From Pseudofrankia sp. DC12 (lineage in GTDB: Bacteria > Actinomycetota > Actinomycetes > Frankiales > Frankiaceae): DNA of 64,000 nt. Location of the stretch: contig NZ_KQ031391.1 of the NCBI RefSeq assembly GCF_000966285.1, positions 5,084,430 through 5,148,429 of the forward strand. Direction: 5' to 3'. Shown piece by piece: positions 28,427 to 36,179 of the stretch. Numbering within the stretch: position 1 is the stretch's first letter; every line of letters starts with the position of its first letter. The translations under genes were made by a program, and so were the position numbers. The notes below the pieces were generated by a model, which was not told where the DNA came from, made no database searches, and saw only the letters and a program-made list of their open reading frames with translations.

Positions 28427-29470
28427 CTCCGCGAGGCGGGGGCACTGATCCTCGGCAAGACGAACGTCCCGCCCCTGCTGGACGACTACACCTCTAGCAA
28501 CGCGGACTTCGGCATCACCCGCAACCCTTGGGATCTCGCACGCACCCCGGGCGGCTCGTCCGGCGGCGCCGCCGCGGCGGTCAGCGCCGGCTTTTCGGTA
28601 GCCGATCTCGGCAGCGACCTGTACGGGTCGACCCGAATGCCGGCGAGCTGGTGCGGCATCTTCGCCCATCGACCCACCAATGGGCTCGTCTCCAAGCTCG
28701 GACACATGCCTGAATTCCCTGACGCTCGCATCGAACCGCCGCTGTCGACAGTCGGCCCGCTCACCCGATGTGCTGGCGACCTTGCCTCGATGCTCGCCGC
28801 CATGACCGGACGGGAAGGGCACACCGCACGCGGCTGGGAGATCGCCCTACCGCCGCCGTCCCGTTCCGTGCTGCCGGGAACACGCGTCGCGCTGTGGCTG
28901 GACGAGCCCGCGGCGCCGATCGACTCCGAGACGCGCGTCGCTTTACTCGCGTTCGGCGAGCGCCTGCGCGATGCGGGCTGTGAAGTCTCCCAGTTGCCAG
29001 CAGGCATCGCGGGTCCCGACGCTGTCGAGTTGCTCGATCGGCTCAAGGCGATCGAACTCGCCCACAACATCGCTGGCCCGCGAAGAGATCTGGCCGCGGC
29101 CTGGGCCGACTGGGAGGAGCAACACCGGCGCAGCGAGCTGTGGACAGGTCGCTTCCGCTACGTCGACATCATCGTTGCCCCGGCGACGTTCAGCGCGGCG
29201 CCGTTGCTGCCCGAGCTGCCTGCCGACCAGCGGTGGGTCGACCATGGCGGCCAAGCGGTGCGGGCCATGGACTTCTACAGCGCTTGGAGCAAGCTGACCA
29301 ACATCGCCAAGGGGCCCGCCACAGTCATACCGCTCGGCCTCGGCCACGAGTCCGGACTGCCGATAGGCGCGCAGCTCCTGGGCCCGTACATGGGCGACCT
29401 CACGACCCTCTGGTTCGCGCGCCAACTCGAATGGGCCGGTGTCGTCTCGTCGATCAGTCCGCCCCGGTGA
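28427..29470 (+). pseudogene. Amidase C-terminal ~350 residues
   Basis: Amidase-signature family: L-R-E-A-G-A-L-I-L-G-K-T-N-V-P, the Gly/Ser-rich T-P-G-G-S-S-G-G loop carrying the cis-Ser, and the nucleophile region Y-G-S-T-R-M-P-A. The catalytic Lys lies on the inverted fragment upstream, so this piece alone should be inactive. An ATG at 28364 gives an open frame, but its first ~20 codons are antisense of the inverted segment. Full length with the inverted piece restored would be ~455 residues, normal for the family. Confidence 0.8.
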
Positions 29471-29632
29471 CAAGCGGTAGCAACGAGATCGACGCCGAGC
29501 TGAGCACCTTTACTGCCATCCCGCAGCGAGCTGACCACCCCCCACCCGCCCGGCCATCGCACCCGCTACGCGCCGTCCGCTACAACCACCCGGTCCGATG
29601 CGCGCCGCGTCGTCACCATCCATAGTCGGGTC

Positions 29633-30382
29633 ATGACACGACTAGCCGTGCTGTCCGACATCCACGGCAACACCCGCGCACTCGAGACCGTGCTCGCGCA
29701 GGTCACCGATGTCGACGCTGTTCTCAACCTCGGCGACATCCTCTCGGGAGCAGTCGACCCCCGCGGAACGCTCGACCTGCTTGCGGCCCGGCCAGACATC
29801 CTGACGATCCGCGGCAACCACGAAAGGCAGATCCTGACCTTCCCCCGCGAGCGGATGGGTGCGTCCGACCGCCATGCGGCGGACCTGCTCACGGACGGGG
29901 ACCGCGCGTGGCTGGCGAACCTGCCGGAGACCCTCGAACCGGCGCCCGGGATGCTCGCGTTCCACGCGAGCCCTGCCGACGACCTGCGCTACCTCAACGA
30001 GACGGTCACCCCCGACGGGCTTCGCCCAGCGACCAAAGCGGAGATCATGGACCGGCTCGGTGACGCCTATGGCGCGTTTCGGCTGTTCCTCTGCGGCCAT
30101 TCACATCTGCCCCGGGTGGTCGAGCTCCCCGACGGTTCGCTGGTCGTCAACCCGGGCAGCGTCGGCTGGCCGGCCTATGACGACGACGAGCCGCTCCCAC
30201 ACATCGTCGAGACCGGATCACCGCACGCACGCTATGCGGTCCTCGACGACAGCGACGGGACCTGGCACGTCGACCTGCGCACAACGACTTATGACGCCGA
30301 ATGGGCGGCGCGGCTCGCCGAGGCCCACGGCCGGTCCGATATCGCCCACCAGCTCCGTACCGGACGCGTCACCCCAGTCTGA
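29633..30382 (+). CDS. Metallophosphoesterase (YfcE/MJ0936-like phosphodiesterase)
   Basis: 249 residues with the full calcineurin-like metal-binding set: D-I-H-G-N, G-D-I-L-S-G, R-G-N-H-E, C-G-H-S-H and a late V-N-P-G-S-V-G. The family hydrolyses phosphodiesters with two metal ions; the natural substrate is unknown. The gene is intact although both sides are occupied by gene fragments. Confidence 0.85.
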   Translation: MTRLAVLSDIHGNTRALETVLAQVTDVDAVLNLGDILSGAVDPRGTLDLLAARPDILTIRGNHERQILTFPRERMGASDRHAADLLTDGDRAWLANLPETLEPAPGMLAFHASPADDLRYLNETVTPDGLRPATKAEIMDRLGDAYGAFRLFLCGHSHLPRVVELPDGSLVVNPGSVGWPAYDDDEPLPHIVETGSPHARYAVLDDSDGTWHVDLRTTTYDAEWAARLAEAHGRSDIAHQLRTGRVTPV

Positions 30383-30665
30383 TCATTCTGACGAGCGTCC
30401 CTGGCGGGCCGCCTACCCGTGCCGCCATCTGGCTGATGAGTTGGTGCGCGACGGCGACGGTGCGCGCTCCGGATCGGGAGATGATCAGCTGGTGGAACTC
30501 CAGGTGTGGCTTGTTCCAGGTCTCGTAGTCGCGGGCCTTGACCGCCTCGTCCATCTGCGCGACCGGCCGGCGGAGCGCCGTCAGGTCAGCGTCGTCGAGC
30601 AGCGGGATGCCGACGAGTGCGGCCAGGCCCTCGACGGTCCGACGAATGGTGGGCCCGTTCCGGCA
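30369..30665 (-). pseudogene. GntR/FadR-type regulator, C-terminal (FCD) fragment
   Basis: About 95 codons resemble the FCD ligand-binding domain: A-L-R-R-P-V-A-Q-M-D-E-A-V-K-A-R-D-Y, then W-N-K-P-H-L-E-F-H-Q-L-I with the metal-binding His region, and S-R-S-G-A-R. No DNA-binding domain precedes it; upstream sequence is unrelated. It is a remnant that overlaps the end of the phosphoesterase gene by a few codons. Confidence 0.6.
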
Positions 30666-30722
30666 AGGCGACCCGGAGCGCCCCGCGGCCCGAAGGACTG
30701 TCCCTTGCCTGCCAGTTCGGCC

Positions 30723-30917
30723 GTGCCCTCGTTCGAGGCGCTGTTCCGGGAGCACCGCGGGGCGGTCCTGCGGTTCGCGCAGCGACGCCTTGGTAGTGAC
30801 GAGGCCGCCTGGGACGTCGTCTCGGAGACCTTCCTCGCGGCCTGGCGGCATTGGCAGCGCCGACCCGCCGCCTCGGAGGAGGCCCGGGCGTGGCTGTACG
30901 GAATCGCCAGACGGGAC
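30723..30917 (+). pseudogene. ECF sigma factor, region-2 fragment
   Basis: From a GTG at 30723, ~65 codons match sigma-70 region 2 of ECF factors: F-E-A-L-F-R-E-H, A-W-D-V-V-S-E-T-F-L-A-A-W and A-W-L-Y-G-I-A-R. The match stops there, with no region 4 and unrelated sequence following. It is a broken gene. Confidence 0.6.
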
Positions 30918-30933
30918 GATGCGGCGCCCGGGC

Positions 30934-31599
30934 TCAGGCGAAGGTCGGTACGCGCTGGAAGAAGGGGCCGAACGCGTAGTCGAGCTCGATCGTCGCGGCC
31001 GAGGAGAGGAGACCGAACAGGTCGGTGCGCACGAAGCACTGGATGATGTGATCCGCGAAGGCGGTGTGTTCGTCCCCGGTGAAGGCGGGAGAGGCCGCCA
31101 TGCGCGCGTCGACCTCCGTGTCGAGTCCGGGCCGGGCACGAAACTTTCTGAGCTGTGCATGCCCGTGCAGTGGGCCTCCAGGCGCAATGTCGCGCTCCAG
31201 CGTTCTGAGCGTCTCCTCCAGCGTCTCGAGGCTCTGGAACTTCACGCCGAAGTGCGGTGCCACCTCGGGCCACATCCCGATCTGCTCCAGGTAGGCGTCG
31301 GCAGCCTCACCCCCCCTCAGCTGTTCCCGCAGCTTCTGCTCCAGAGCCCAGTGCGCGTCCGTCATCTGCGCGAGGTAAAGGAGGTTGTCGTGGTGGTTGG
31401 CCGAGTCCTCGTCGAGCAATGCGCTGCAGAACCCGGGTGGGCCGTTGTCGACGAGGCTGAGCCCGAGGTCCCGTAACAGGGTCCGTGCCGGCTCCTCCAG
31501 TCCTGGGACGTAGTACAGGGCGAGGTGCCCAAGGGTGCGTGTCGCCACGGTCAGAACCCGCCTCTCATGCAGGCCGCTCCAGCGGTCGCGGTACGTCAT
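30934..31599 (-). CDS. Conserved-looking protein of unknown function
   Basis: 221 residues from the ATG at 31599 (an earlier ATG at 31638 is possible). No signal peptide or membrane segment. An N-terminal part reads like a small alpha/beta domain (H-L-A-L-Y-Y-V-P-G-L, N-G-P-P-G-F-C-S-A-L-L-D), which faintly recalls VOC/glyoxalase-type folds, followed by helical Glu/Leu-rich sequence. I do not recognise the family. It is divergent from the TetR gene, and the first TetR-type operator lies between them, so it may belong to that regulon. Confidence 0.6.
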   Translation of the reverse strand: MTYRDRWSGLHERRVLTVATRTLGHLALYYVPGLEEPARTLLRDLGLSLVDNGPPGFCSALLDEDSANHHDNLLYLAQMTDAHWALEQKLREQLRGGEAADAYLEQIGMWPEVAPHFGVKFQSLETLEETLRTLERDIAPGGPLHGHAQLRKFRARPGLDTEVDARMAASPAFTGDEHTAFADHIIQCFVRTDLFGLLSSAATIELDYAFGPFFQRVPTFA

Positions 31600-31648
31600 G
31601 TGACGTGGGCGTGGACACCCTGACAGAAGTCGAACCATGAGTCAAGCA

Positions 31649-31667
31649 ACCAGACTAACGGTTCAGG
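31649..31667. promoter_or_regulatory. Candidate TetR operator, site 1 (half-degenerate)
   Basis: ACCAGACTAACGGTT at 31649-31663: the left half ACCAGAC is identical to that of the perfect site at 35833, while the right half is degenerate. It lies between the divergent unknown gene and the tetR gene, where an autoregulatory site would be expected. Confidence 0.45.
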
Positions 31668-31717
31668 AAGCGGTCGCACTGTACGTCTGACGCCTGGCGC
31701 GTCCGTACACTCACCCC

Positions 31718-32368
31718 ATGCGTTCACCTCAGCCCGCGATGTCCCTCCGCGAACGGCACAAGATGCAGACTCGCGAGCATCTGTTGGCGGTGGCGACCGA
31801 GATCGTCGGCGAACGTGGGTTCGCGGCGACGTCCATCGACGACATCGTGAAGGCGGCCGGCGCCAGCCGAGCGACCCTGTACGCCCACTTCGACAGCAAG
31901 GACGCGATCCTGCGCGAGATCGTCCAGCGGATGTGGGGCGACGTCGAGGAGCAGTATGTCGCCTTCGGCCAGCTCCCGGACTGGTCACGCGAACAGATCC
32001 GGCAATGGCTACAGGGCTTCGCGCTCGCTCACCGCAGGGACATCCGGCGGAATCTGGCCGCGGTCGAGGCCTGGGTGCATGCACTCGTGGGCGAGGCCCA
32101 GGAACAGTACACGCGCCAGATCGCGCACGTTCGCAGCAATAGGGAACTCTGGTCGCACCTTGACACCCAGACGGCGGACGCCCGGGCGTCGATGCTGGTC
32201 AGCATGCTCCAGGGCGAGTTCGCGCGCTACTCCCTCAACCGACTCGACACGATCAACGATCGGGATCTCGAAGCCTTCATCGACCGGCTGACCGACGGGG
32301 TCCGCGACCTGCTGGCTGTGCCCGACGACCAGCCAGCACGCCCCGATCGAGGGCCAACGCCAGACTAA
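31718..32368 (+). CDS. TetR-family regulator of the catabolic cluster
   Basis: 216 residues. The N-terminal TetR helix-turn-helix has T-R-E-H-L-L-A-V-A, G-F-A-A-T-S-I-D-D-I and A-G-A-S-R-A-T-L-Y-A-H-F-D-S-K-D. The rest is the ligand-binding domain. Very similar palindromic sequences occur upstream (31649), over its own stop codon (32359) and before the acyl-CoA ligase operon (35833), so it probably represses these fatty-acid-like catabolic genes and releases them upon binding an acyl-CoA or pathway intermediate (inference). Confidence 0.85.
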   Translation: MRSPQPAMSLRERHKMQTREHLLAVATEIVGERGFAATSIDDIVKAAGASRATLYAHFDSKDAILREIVQRMWGDVEEQYVAFGQLPDWSREQIRQWLQGFALAHRRDIRRNLAAVEAWVHALVGEAQEQYTRQIAHVRSNRELWSHLDTQTADARASMLVSMLQGEFARYSLNRLDTINDRDLEAFIDRLTDGVRDLLAVPDDQPARPDRGPTPD

Positions 32369-32378
32369 CAGTCTATTG
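32359..32378. promoter_or_regulatory. Candidate TetR operator, site 2
   Basis: GCCAGACTAACAGTCTATTG at 32359-32378, with AGACT-AAC-AGTCT as its palindromic core. It overlaps the tetR stop codon and runs directly into TTGACA (32376-32381). It matches the 35833 site at 15 of 20 positions. Confidence 0.55.
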
Positions 32379-33174
32379 ACAAGACTGATGGTGTGCTGGA
32401 GTCTTCGACCGTGGCGCCCGCCGCCCGGACGAGGAGGTTCGACGGTGCCCAAGAACCCAACCAAGAACCCCATGCCGCCGCGGGCAGGCAACGCAGCCAG
32501 TACACCGCCCGAGGCGGACCTGACCACACCGCTGTTTAGTCCCGGCTCAACCAACAGCCAGCTCGGTCGAGCCACAACGTCCACCCCGCATCCGACCCGC
32601 GCTTCAACGCTCGGGGGATCGCTACGTCCCTACCCGCATCCGCGCACGATGCCCTGACCGGCTGGGCTGCCGGCATGACCGGAAGCGCGTATGCGTACAG
32701 CGCCGCTCCAGCTGCCGAGCTTCGCGACGACGTGTTCGCCGGACTCGCAGGCCGCCTCCTTGGTCGGCGGGCCGCCAGGAGCGGTGGCGCTTCCGCGGGA
32801 GCAAGCCGGCTTCGTCACCTGCGTCGAGGCCCTTGACCGGACCCGTTTTGACGAGCGCATTCTCGCCTGAGTCGCCGGCCGGCCCTCTTGGGGCACCACG
32901 GATCTGTTCGACCTGCTCGAGGGCCGCCGCGAGAGGCGGAAGCCTCCGACGCCGCGACTGGTCCCCGAGGCTGTCACCGTCCTGACCGACTTCTCTGGCA
33001 CCACCGCCGCGGACCTCGAGGCTCCCATCAGGGGGGACTTCGCCGCCGACAGGTGCACCCGCCATACCGAGAACGAGCTCCCGAAGGTGGTGACAGGAAA
33101 GAACTCCTCCGTGCGCTGCGCCAGTAGCAGGCTCGACCCGACGATCCGACCACCGTCCGTGACCAGGAGCCCAC
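32369..33174. other. 800-bp region without a confident gene
   Basis: Behind operator site 2 there is a GTG at 32445 with an excellent GGAGG 8-9 bases upstream, opening a 70-codon Pro/Thr-rich frame (to 32657) that I cannot place. Beyond it, short stretches with protein-like composition occur in different frames (for example around 32600-32790 and 32900-33130), as if a longer gene had collected frameshifts. No family motif is recognisable. It would form the leader of the acyl-CoA dehydrogenase mRNA if transcription starts at site 2. Confidence 0.4.
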
Positions 33175-34395
33175 ATGGATTTCGCACCTGATCCCCGCAC
33201 GGAGGAACTCCGCGTGGAGCTGCTCGCCTTCATGGACGAGCACGTCTACCCCGCTGAAGCACAGTTCGAGCGGCGAGACCCGGCCCAGCCATTCTCCTGG
33301 GAGCGGCCCAAGATCATGGCCGAGCTCCAGATGGAGGCACGCCGGCGCGGGCTCTGGAATCTCTTCCTGCCGGACCACGAGCGGGGGGCCGGGCTCACCA
33401 ACCTGCAATACGCCCCACTCGCGGAAATCACCGGTCGCAGCCCTCACGTCGCGCCCGAGGCGCTCAACTGCGCGGCCCCGGACACGGGGAACATGGAGTT
33501 GCTGCACCTGTTTGCCACGCCGGAGCAGCGCGAGCACTGGCTCGAGCCCCTGCTCGACGCCCGGATCCGGTCCGCGTTCTGCATGACCGAGCCGGACGTG
33601 GCCTCCTCGGACGCCTCGAATATCGCATTGGCGATGGCCCCGTCGCCAGGTGGTGGCTTCCGGCTCTCCGGCCGAAAATGGTGGTCCACCGGCGCGTTGA
33701 GCATCGACTGTGCGCTGCTCGTGGTGATGGGGCGCAGCCACCCCGACGCGCCCCCGCACAAACGACACACGATCACGCTTGTGCCCCGTAACGCGCCGGG
33801 GGTTGTCATCCGCCGCGGTCTGTCCGCCTTCGGCTACTGGGACGAAACCCACGGCGGACACGCGGAGATCGAGTTCCACGATGTCGAGGTAGGACCGGAG
33901 GCCGTGCTCGGCGTTCCCGGTCATGGCTTTGCGCTGGCCCAGGCCCGGCTGGGACCAGGTCGCATCCACCACTGTATGCGCCTGATCGGCATGGCCGAGC
34001 GCGCCTTTGACCTGATGTGTGAGAGAGTCACACGCCGCGTCGCGTTCGGCCGCCCCCTGGCCGAGCAGGGGGTGGTCCATGAGGTCATCGCAGACTCGCG
34101 TGTGAAGATCGAGCAGCTGCGCCTGCAGGTCCTGCGCTGTGCCTGGTTGATCGACACCCTGGGCGCGAAGGCGGCCGCGTCCGAGATCTCGGCTATCAAG
34201 ATCTCGGCACCCGAGACGGCTCAATGGGTAATCGACAAGGCCATTCACATGCACGGGGCGGGCGGAATGACCGCCGACAGCCCGCTCGCGATGCTGTGGG
34301 CACAGGCGCGGGGCCTCCGCTTCGCGGATGGCCCGGAAGAGGTACACCGCATGTCGCTCGCACGCCGCGAACTCCGCCGTTTCCAGGTTCACTGA
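33175..34395 (+). CDS. Acyl-CoA dehydrogenase, ACAD10/ACAD11 type
   Basis: 406 residues with the three-part acyl-CoA dehydrogenase fold: M-T-E-P-D-V-A-S-S-D-A-S at the FAD/substrate loop, G-R-K-W-W-S-T-G, then the C-terminal helices with H-M-H-G-A-G-G-M and the R-x-A-D-G-P-E-E-V-H tail. The W-W-S-T-G and A-S-S-D-A patterns fit the ACAD10/11 group, which in mammals (and as LvaC in Pseudomonas) acts on 4-phospho-hydroxyacyl-CoA. A matching kinase gene is almost adjacent. GGAG precedes the ATG. Confidence 0.85.
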   Translation: MDFAPDPRTEELRVELLAFMDEHVYPAEAQFERRDPAQPFSWERPKIMAELQMEARRRGLWNLFLPDHERGAGLTNLQYAPLAEITGRSPHVAPEALNCAAPDTGNMELLHLFATPEQREHWLEPLLDARIRSAFCMTEPDVASSDASNIALAMAPSPGGGFRLSGRKWWSTGALSIDCALLVVMGRSHPDAPPHKRHTITLVPRNAPGVVIRRGLSAFGYWDETHGGHAEIEFHDVEVGPEAVLGVPGHGFALAQARLGPGRIHHCMRLIGMAERAFDLMCERVTRRVAFGRPLAEQGVVHEVIADSRVKIEQLRLQVLRCAWLIDTLGAKAAASEISAIKISAPETAQWVIDKAIHMHGAGGMTADSPLAMLWAQARGLRFADGPEEVHRMSLARRELRRFQVH

Positions 34396-34526
34396 CAGCA
34401 AAGTACCCCCCTCGCTAGGGAAGGCCCGCCACCGGGATCCGGTTTGTAGGGAACCCTTTGCGGCTGGGGGGTGCCGGCTCGGCCAGCGCGGGCGGCGCGG
34501 GATATTCGTCTGAAAGGCGGTAACCA

Positions 34527-34691
34527 ATGGTGGAGTGGGGCGCGCGGATACGCGGGCTGCTCGGGATCTCTCGAGATGTGCCGCCGGGGCAGCTCCCTCA
34601 GGAGACGTGGCCGTCGCGGATCTATGACGGCCCGTCGGAGGAGCACCGGCGGGCGATCACGAAGCGCGTAACGCGGCGAACCGGCGCGTGA
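34527..34691 (+). CDS. Small 54-residue protein, translationally coupled to the kinase
   Basis: A short ORF with AGGCGG 6-7 bases upstream of the ATG. Its TGA overlaps the GTG start of the kinase gene (GTGA). The product is basic at the end, with the segment W-P-S-R-I-Y-D-G-P-S-E-E-H-R-R-A, and has no membrane segment. I do not recognise it. The ribosome binding site, the 4-base overlap and the filled space between two pathway genes argue that it is translated, at least as a coupling peptide. Confidence 0.5.
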   Translation: MVEWGARIRGLLGISRDVPPGQLPQETWPSRIYDGPSEEHRRAITKRVTRRTGA

Positions 34692-35710
34692 CGACCTCGG
34701 TTGTGGGCCTGGACCTACCTGCCCTGCAGGACTACCTGACGACACACGTGCCGGGCGTGGGCAGGCTGCACGCCGAGCTCATCTCGGGGGGGCGGTCGAA
34801 CCTCACCTACCGGCTGACCGATGGGCGTTCGAGGTTGGTATTGCGACGGCCGCCACTGGGCGGACTGACCCCGTCGGCGCACGACATGGCGCGGGAGTAC
34901 ACGGTGGTCGCGGCGCTGCGGGGCAGCGGTGTCCCGGTAGCGGGCGCGGTGGTGCTGTGCGAGGACCCGGCTGTGATCGGTGCGCCCTTCGCGGTCGTCG
35001 AGCACGTTGATGGCCGGGTGCTGCGCAGCCAGACGGAGCTGGACACGCTGTCCCAGGCCGATGTCCGCCGGTGCGCTTTTGCTCTGGTGGACGTGCTCGC
35101 GCGGCTGCATGCGGTGGACCCCGCCGCGGTCGGGCTCGCCGGATTCGGACGTCCAGAGGGCTACCTGTCACGGCAGGTGCGCCGTTGGCGCGACCAGTGG
35201 AACCGGGTCGCTACCCGGTCGCTGGCGGACGTCGATGCACTGTACGCGCGGCTGGCCGAGTCCTGCCCGCCTGAGAGCGGGGCATCGATCGTGCACGGGG
35301 ACTTCCGCATCGACAACGCCATCCTCGACACCGATGACGCCGGGGTTGTACGCGCCCTGGTCGACTGGGAGATGGCCACCCTCGGCGATCCACTGGCCGA
35401 TCTCGGCCTACACCTGGTCTACGCCGATCCCGTGTTCGACCCGGTCCTGGGTGGCGCGGCTGCCTCCACCAGCCCGCGGCTGCCGACGGCGGACGAGCTG
35501 GTGTCCCGGTACGCCGCGCTGTCTGGGCGGGATGTCTCCGGACTCTCGTTCCACGTTGGGTTGGGCTACTTCAAGGCCGCGGTGATCGCCGAAGGTATCA
35601 ACGCCCGGCGCATCGCCGGCAAGACGGTGGGAGAAGGCTTTGACGTGGTGGGCGAAGCCGTCGCTCCGCTCGCCGCGGCCGGGCTCGCGGCATTGCCTGA
35701 CCGATCGTGA
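34688..35710 (+). CDS. Aminoglycoside-phosphotransferase-like kinase (ACAD10/11 N-domain / LvaA type)
   Basis: 340 residues with the APH kinase fold: G-G-R-S-N-L-T-Y near the N-terminus, catalytic loop H-G-D-F-R-I-D-N (His203) and metal-binding D-W-E-M-A-T-L-G-D-P. This kinase group is fused to acyl-CoA dehydrogenase in ACAD10/11 and is separate (LvaA) in levulinate catabolism, where it phosphorylates 4-hydroxyacyl-CoA so that the dehydrogenase partner can eliminate the group. Here kinase and dehydrogenase are near neighbours on one strand. Resistance to aminoglycosides is unlikely. Confidence 0.82.
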   Translation: MTTSVVGLDLPALQDYLTTHVPGVGRLHAELISGGRSNLTYRLTDGRSRLVLRRPPLGGLTPSAHDMAREYTVVAALRGSGVPVAGAVVLCEDPAVIGAPFAVVEHVDGRVLRSQTELDTLSQADVRRCAFALVDVLARLHAVDPAAVGLAGFGRPEGYLSRQVRRWRDQWNRVATRSLADVDALYARLAESCPPESGASIVHGDFRIDNAILDTDDAGVVRALVDWEMATLGDPLADLGLHLVYADPVFDPVLGGAAASTSPRLPTADELVSRYAALSGRDVSGLSFHVGLGYFKAAVIAEGINARRIAGKTVGEGFDVVGEAVAPLAAAGLAALPDRS

Positions 35711-35832
35711 GCCCACTCCTCGGTGCACAGGCTGGCAGGCCGCGTTGCCGACGGCCCGCCGCCGATCCTCGGCCGAGGACGCCGATGCTGGGCGCCAGGC
35801 ATCCAGTCGACCGAACAGACTCCATGAATTTC

Positions 35833-35851
35833 ACCAGACCGACAGTCTGGT
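35833..35851. promoter_or_regulatory. Candidate TetR operator, site 3 (perfect palindrome)
   Basis: ACCAGAC-CGACA-GTCTGGT: 7-bp perfect arms around a 5-bp spacer. TTGACT, a good -35 element, begins 3 bases further (35855-35860), so bound repressor would block RNA polymerase. It commands the small ORF, acyl-CoA ligase and quinone-oxidoreductase genes. Confidence 0.65.
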
Positions 35852-35969
35852 GTCTTGACTGCTAGTACGTCGACGTGCCACTGTCATCGGCATGTGACGT
35901 GGGTCTCGGAGAGGCCCGCGACGAGGCAGGCCCTGCACATAGATCCGCCTGGGCTGACGGAGGCTTCCG

Positions 35970-36179
35970 ATGAGGTGCGTGAACGACTTAGAGAAGGTCG
36001 GGCTGCCCGATCCGGTCTCGGTGTACTCGACCATCCGGCCGGCCGCGGGGCTCCGACACGCGATGCGGCCCTCGGCGAGCGGTGTCGCCTGCGTCATCGA
36101 CACCAAGAACAAAGCTCGTCACATCGGCCGCCCGGCAGCCGTCGGAGATGCCATCCGTGTCAGTGGCGCGGCGGCATGA
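35970..36179 (+). CDS. Small 69-residue protein, coupled to the acyl-CoA ligase
   Basis: The ATG at 35970 has a strong GGAGG six bases upstream, and the TGA overlaps the ligase start (ATGA). The sequence is soluble and mildly basic, with D-T-K-N-K-A-R-H-I-G-R-P. I recognise no family. It sits behind TetR operator site 3 as the first gene of the operon. It may be a real small protein or a coupling leader. Confidence 0.5.
   Translation: MRCVNDLEKVGLPDPVSVYSTIRPAAGLRHAMRPSASGVACVIDTKNKARHIGRPAAVGDAIRVSGAAA

Noticed and set aside
34688-35710. Aminoglycoside resistance gene
   Set aside because: APH fold only; the partner acyl-CoA dehydrogenase and catabolic setting fit the hydroxyacyl-CoA kinase subgroup.
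35855-36175. Extended N-terminus of the acyl-CoA ligase
   Set aside because: The family N-terminus begins at about 36200; the upstream frame is occupied by a small ORF with its own GGAGG.
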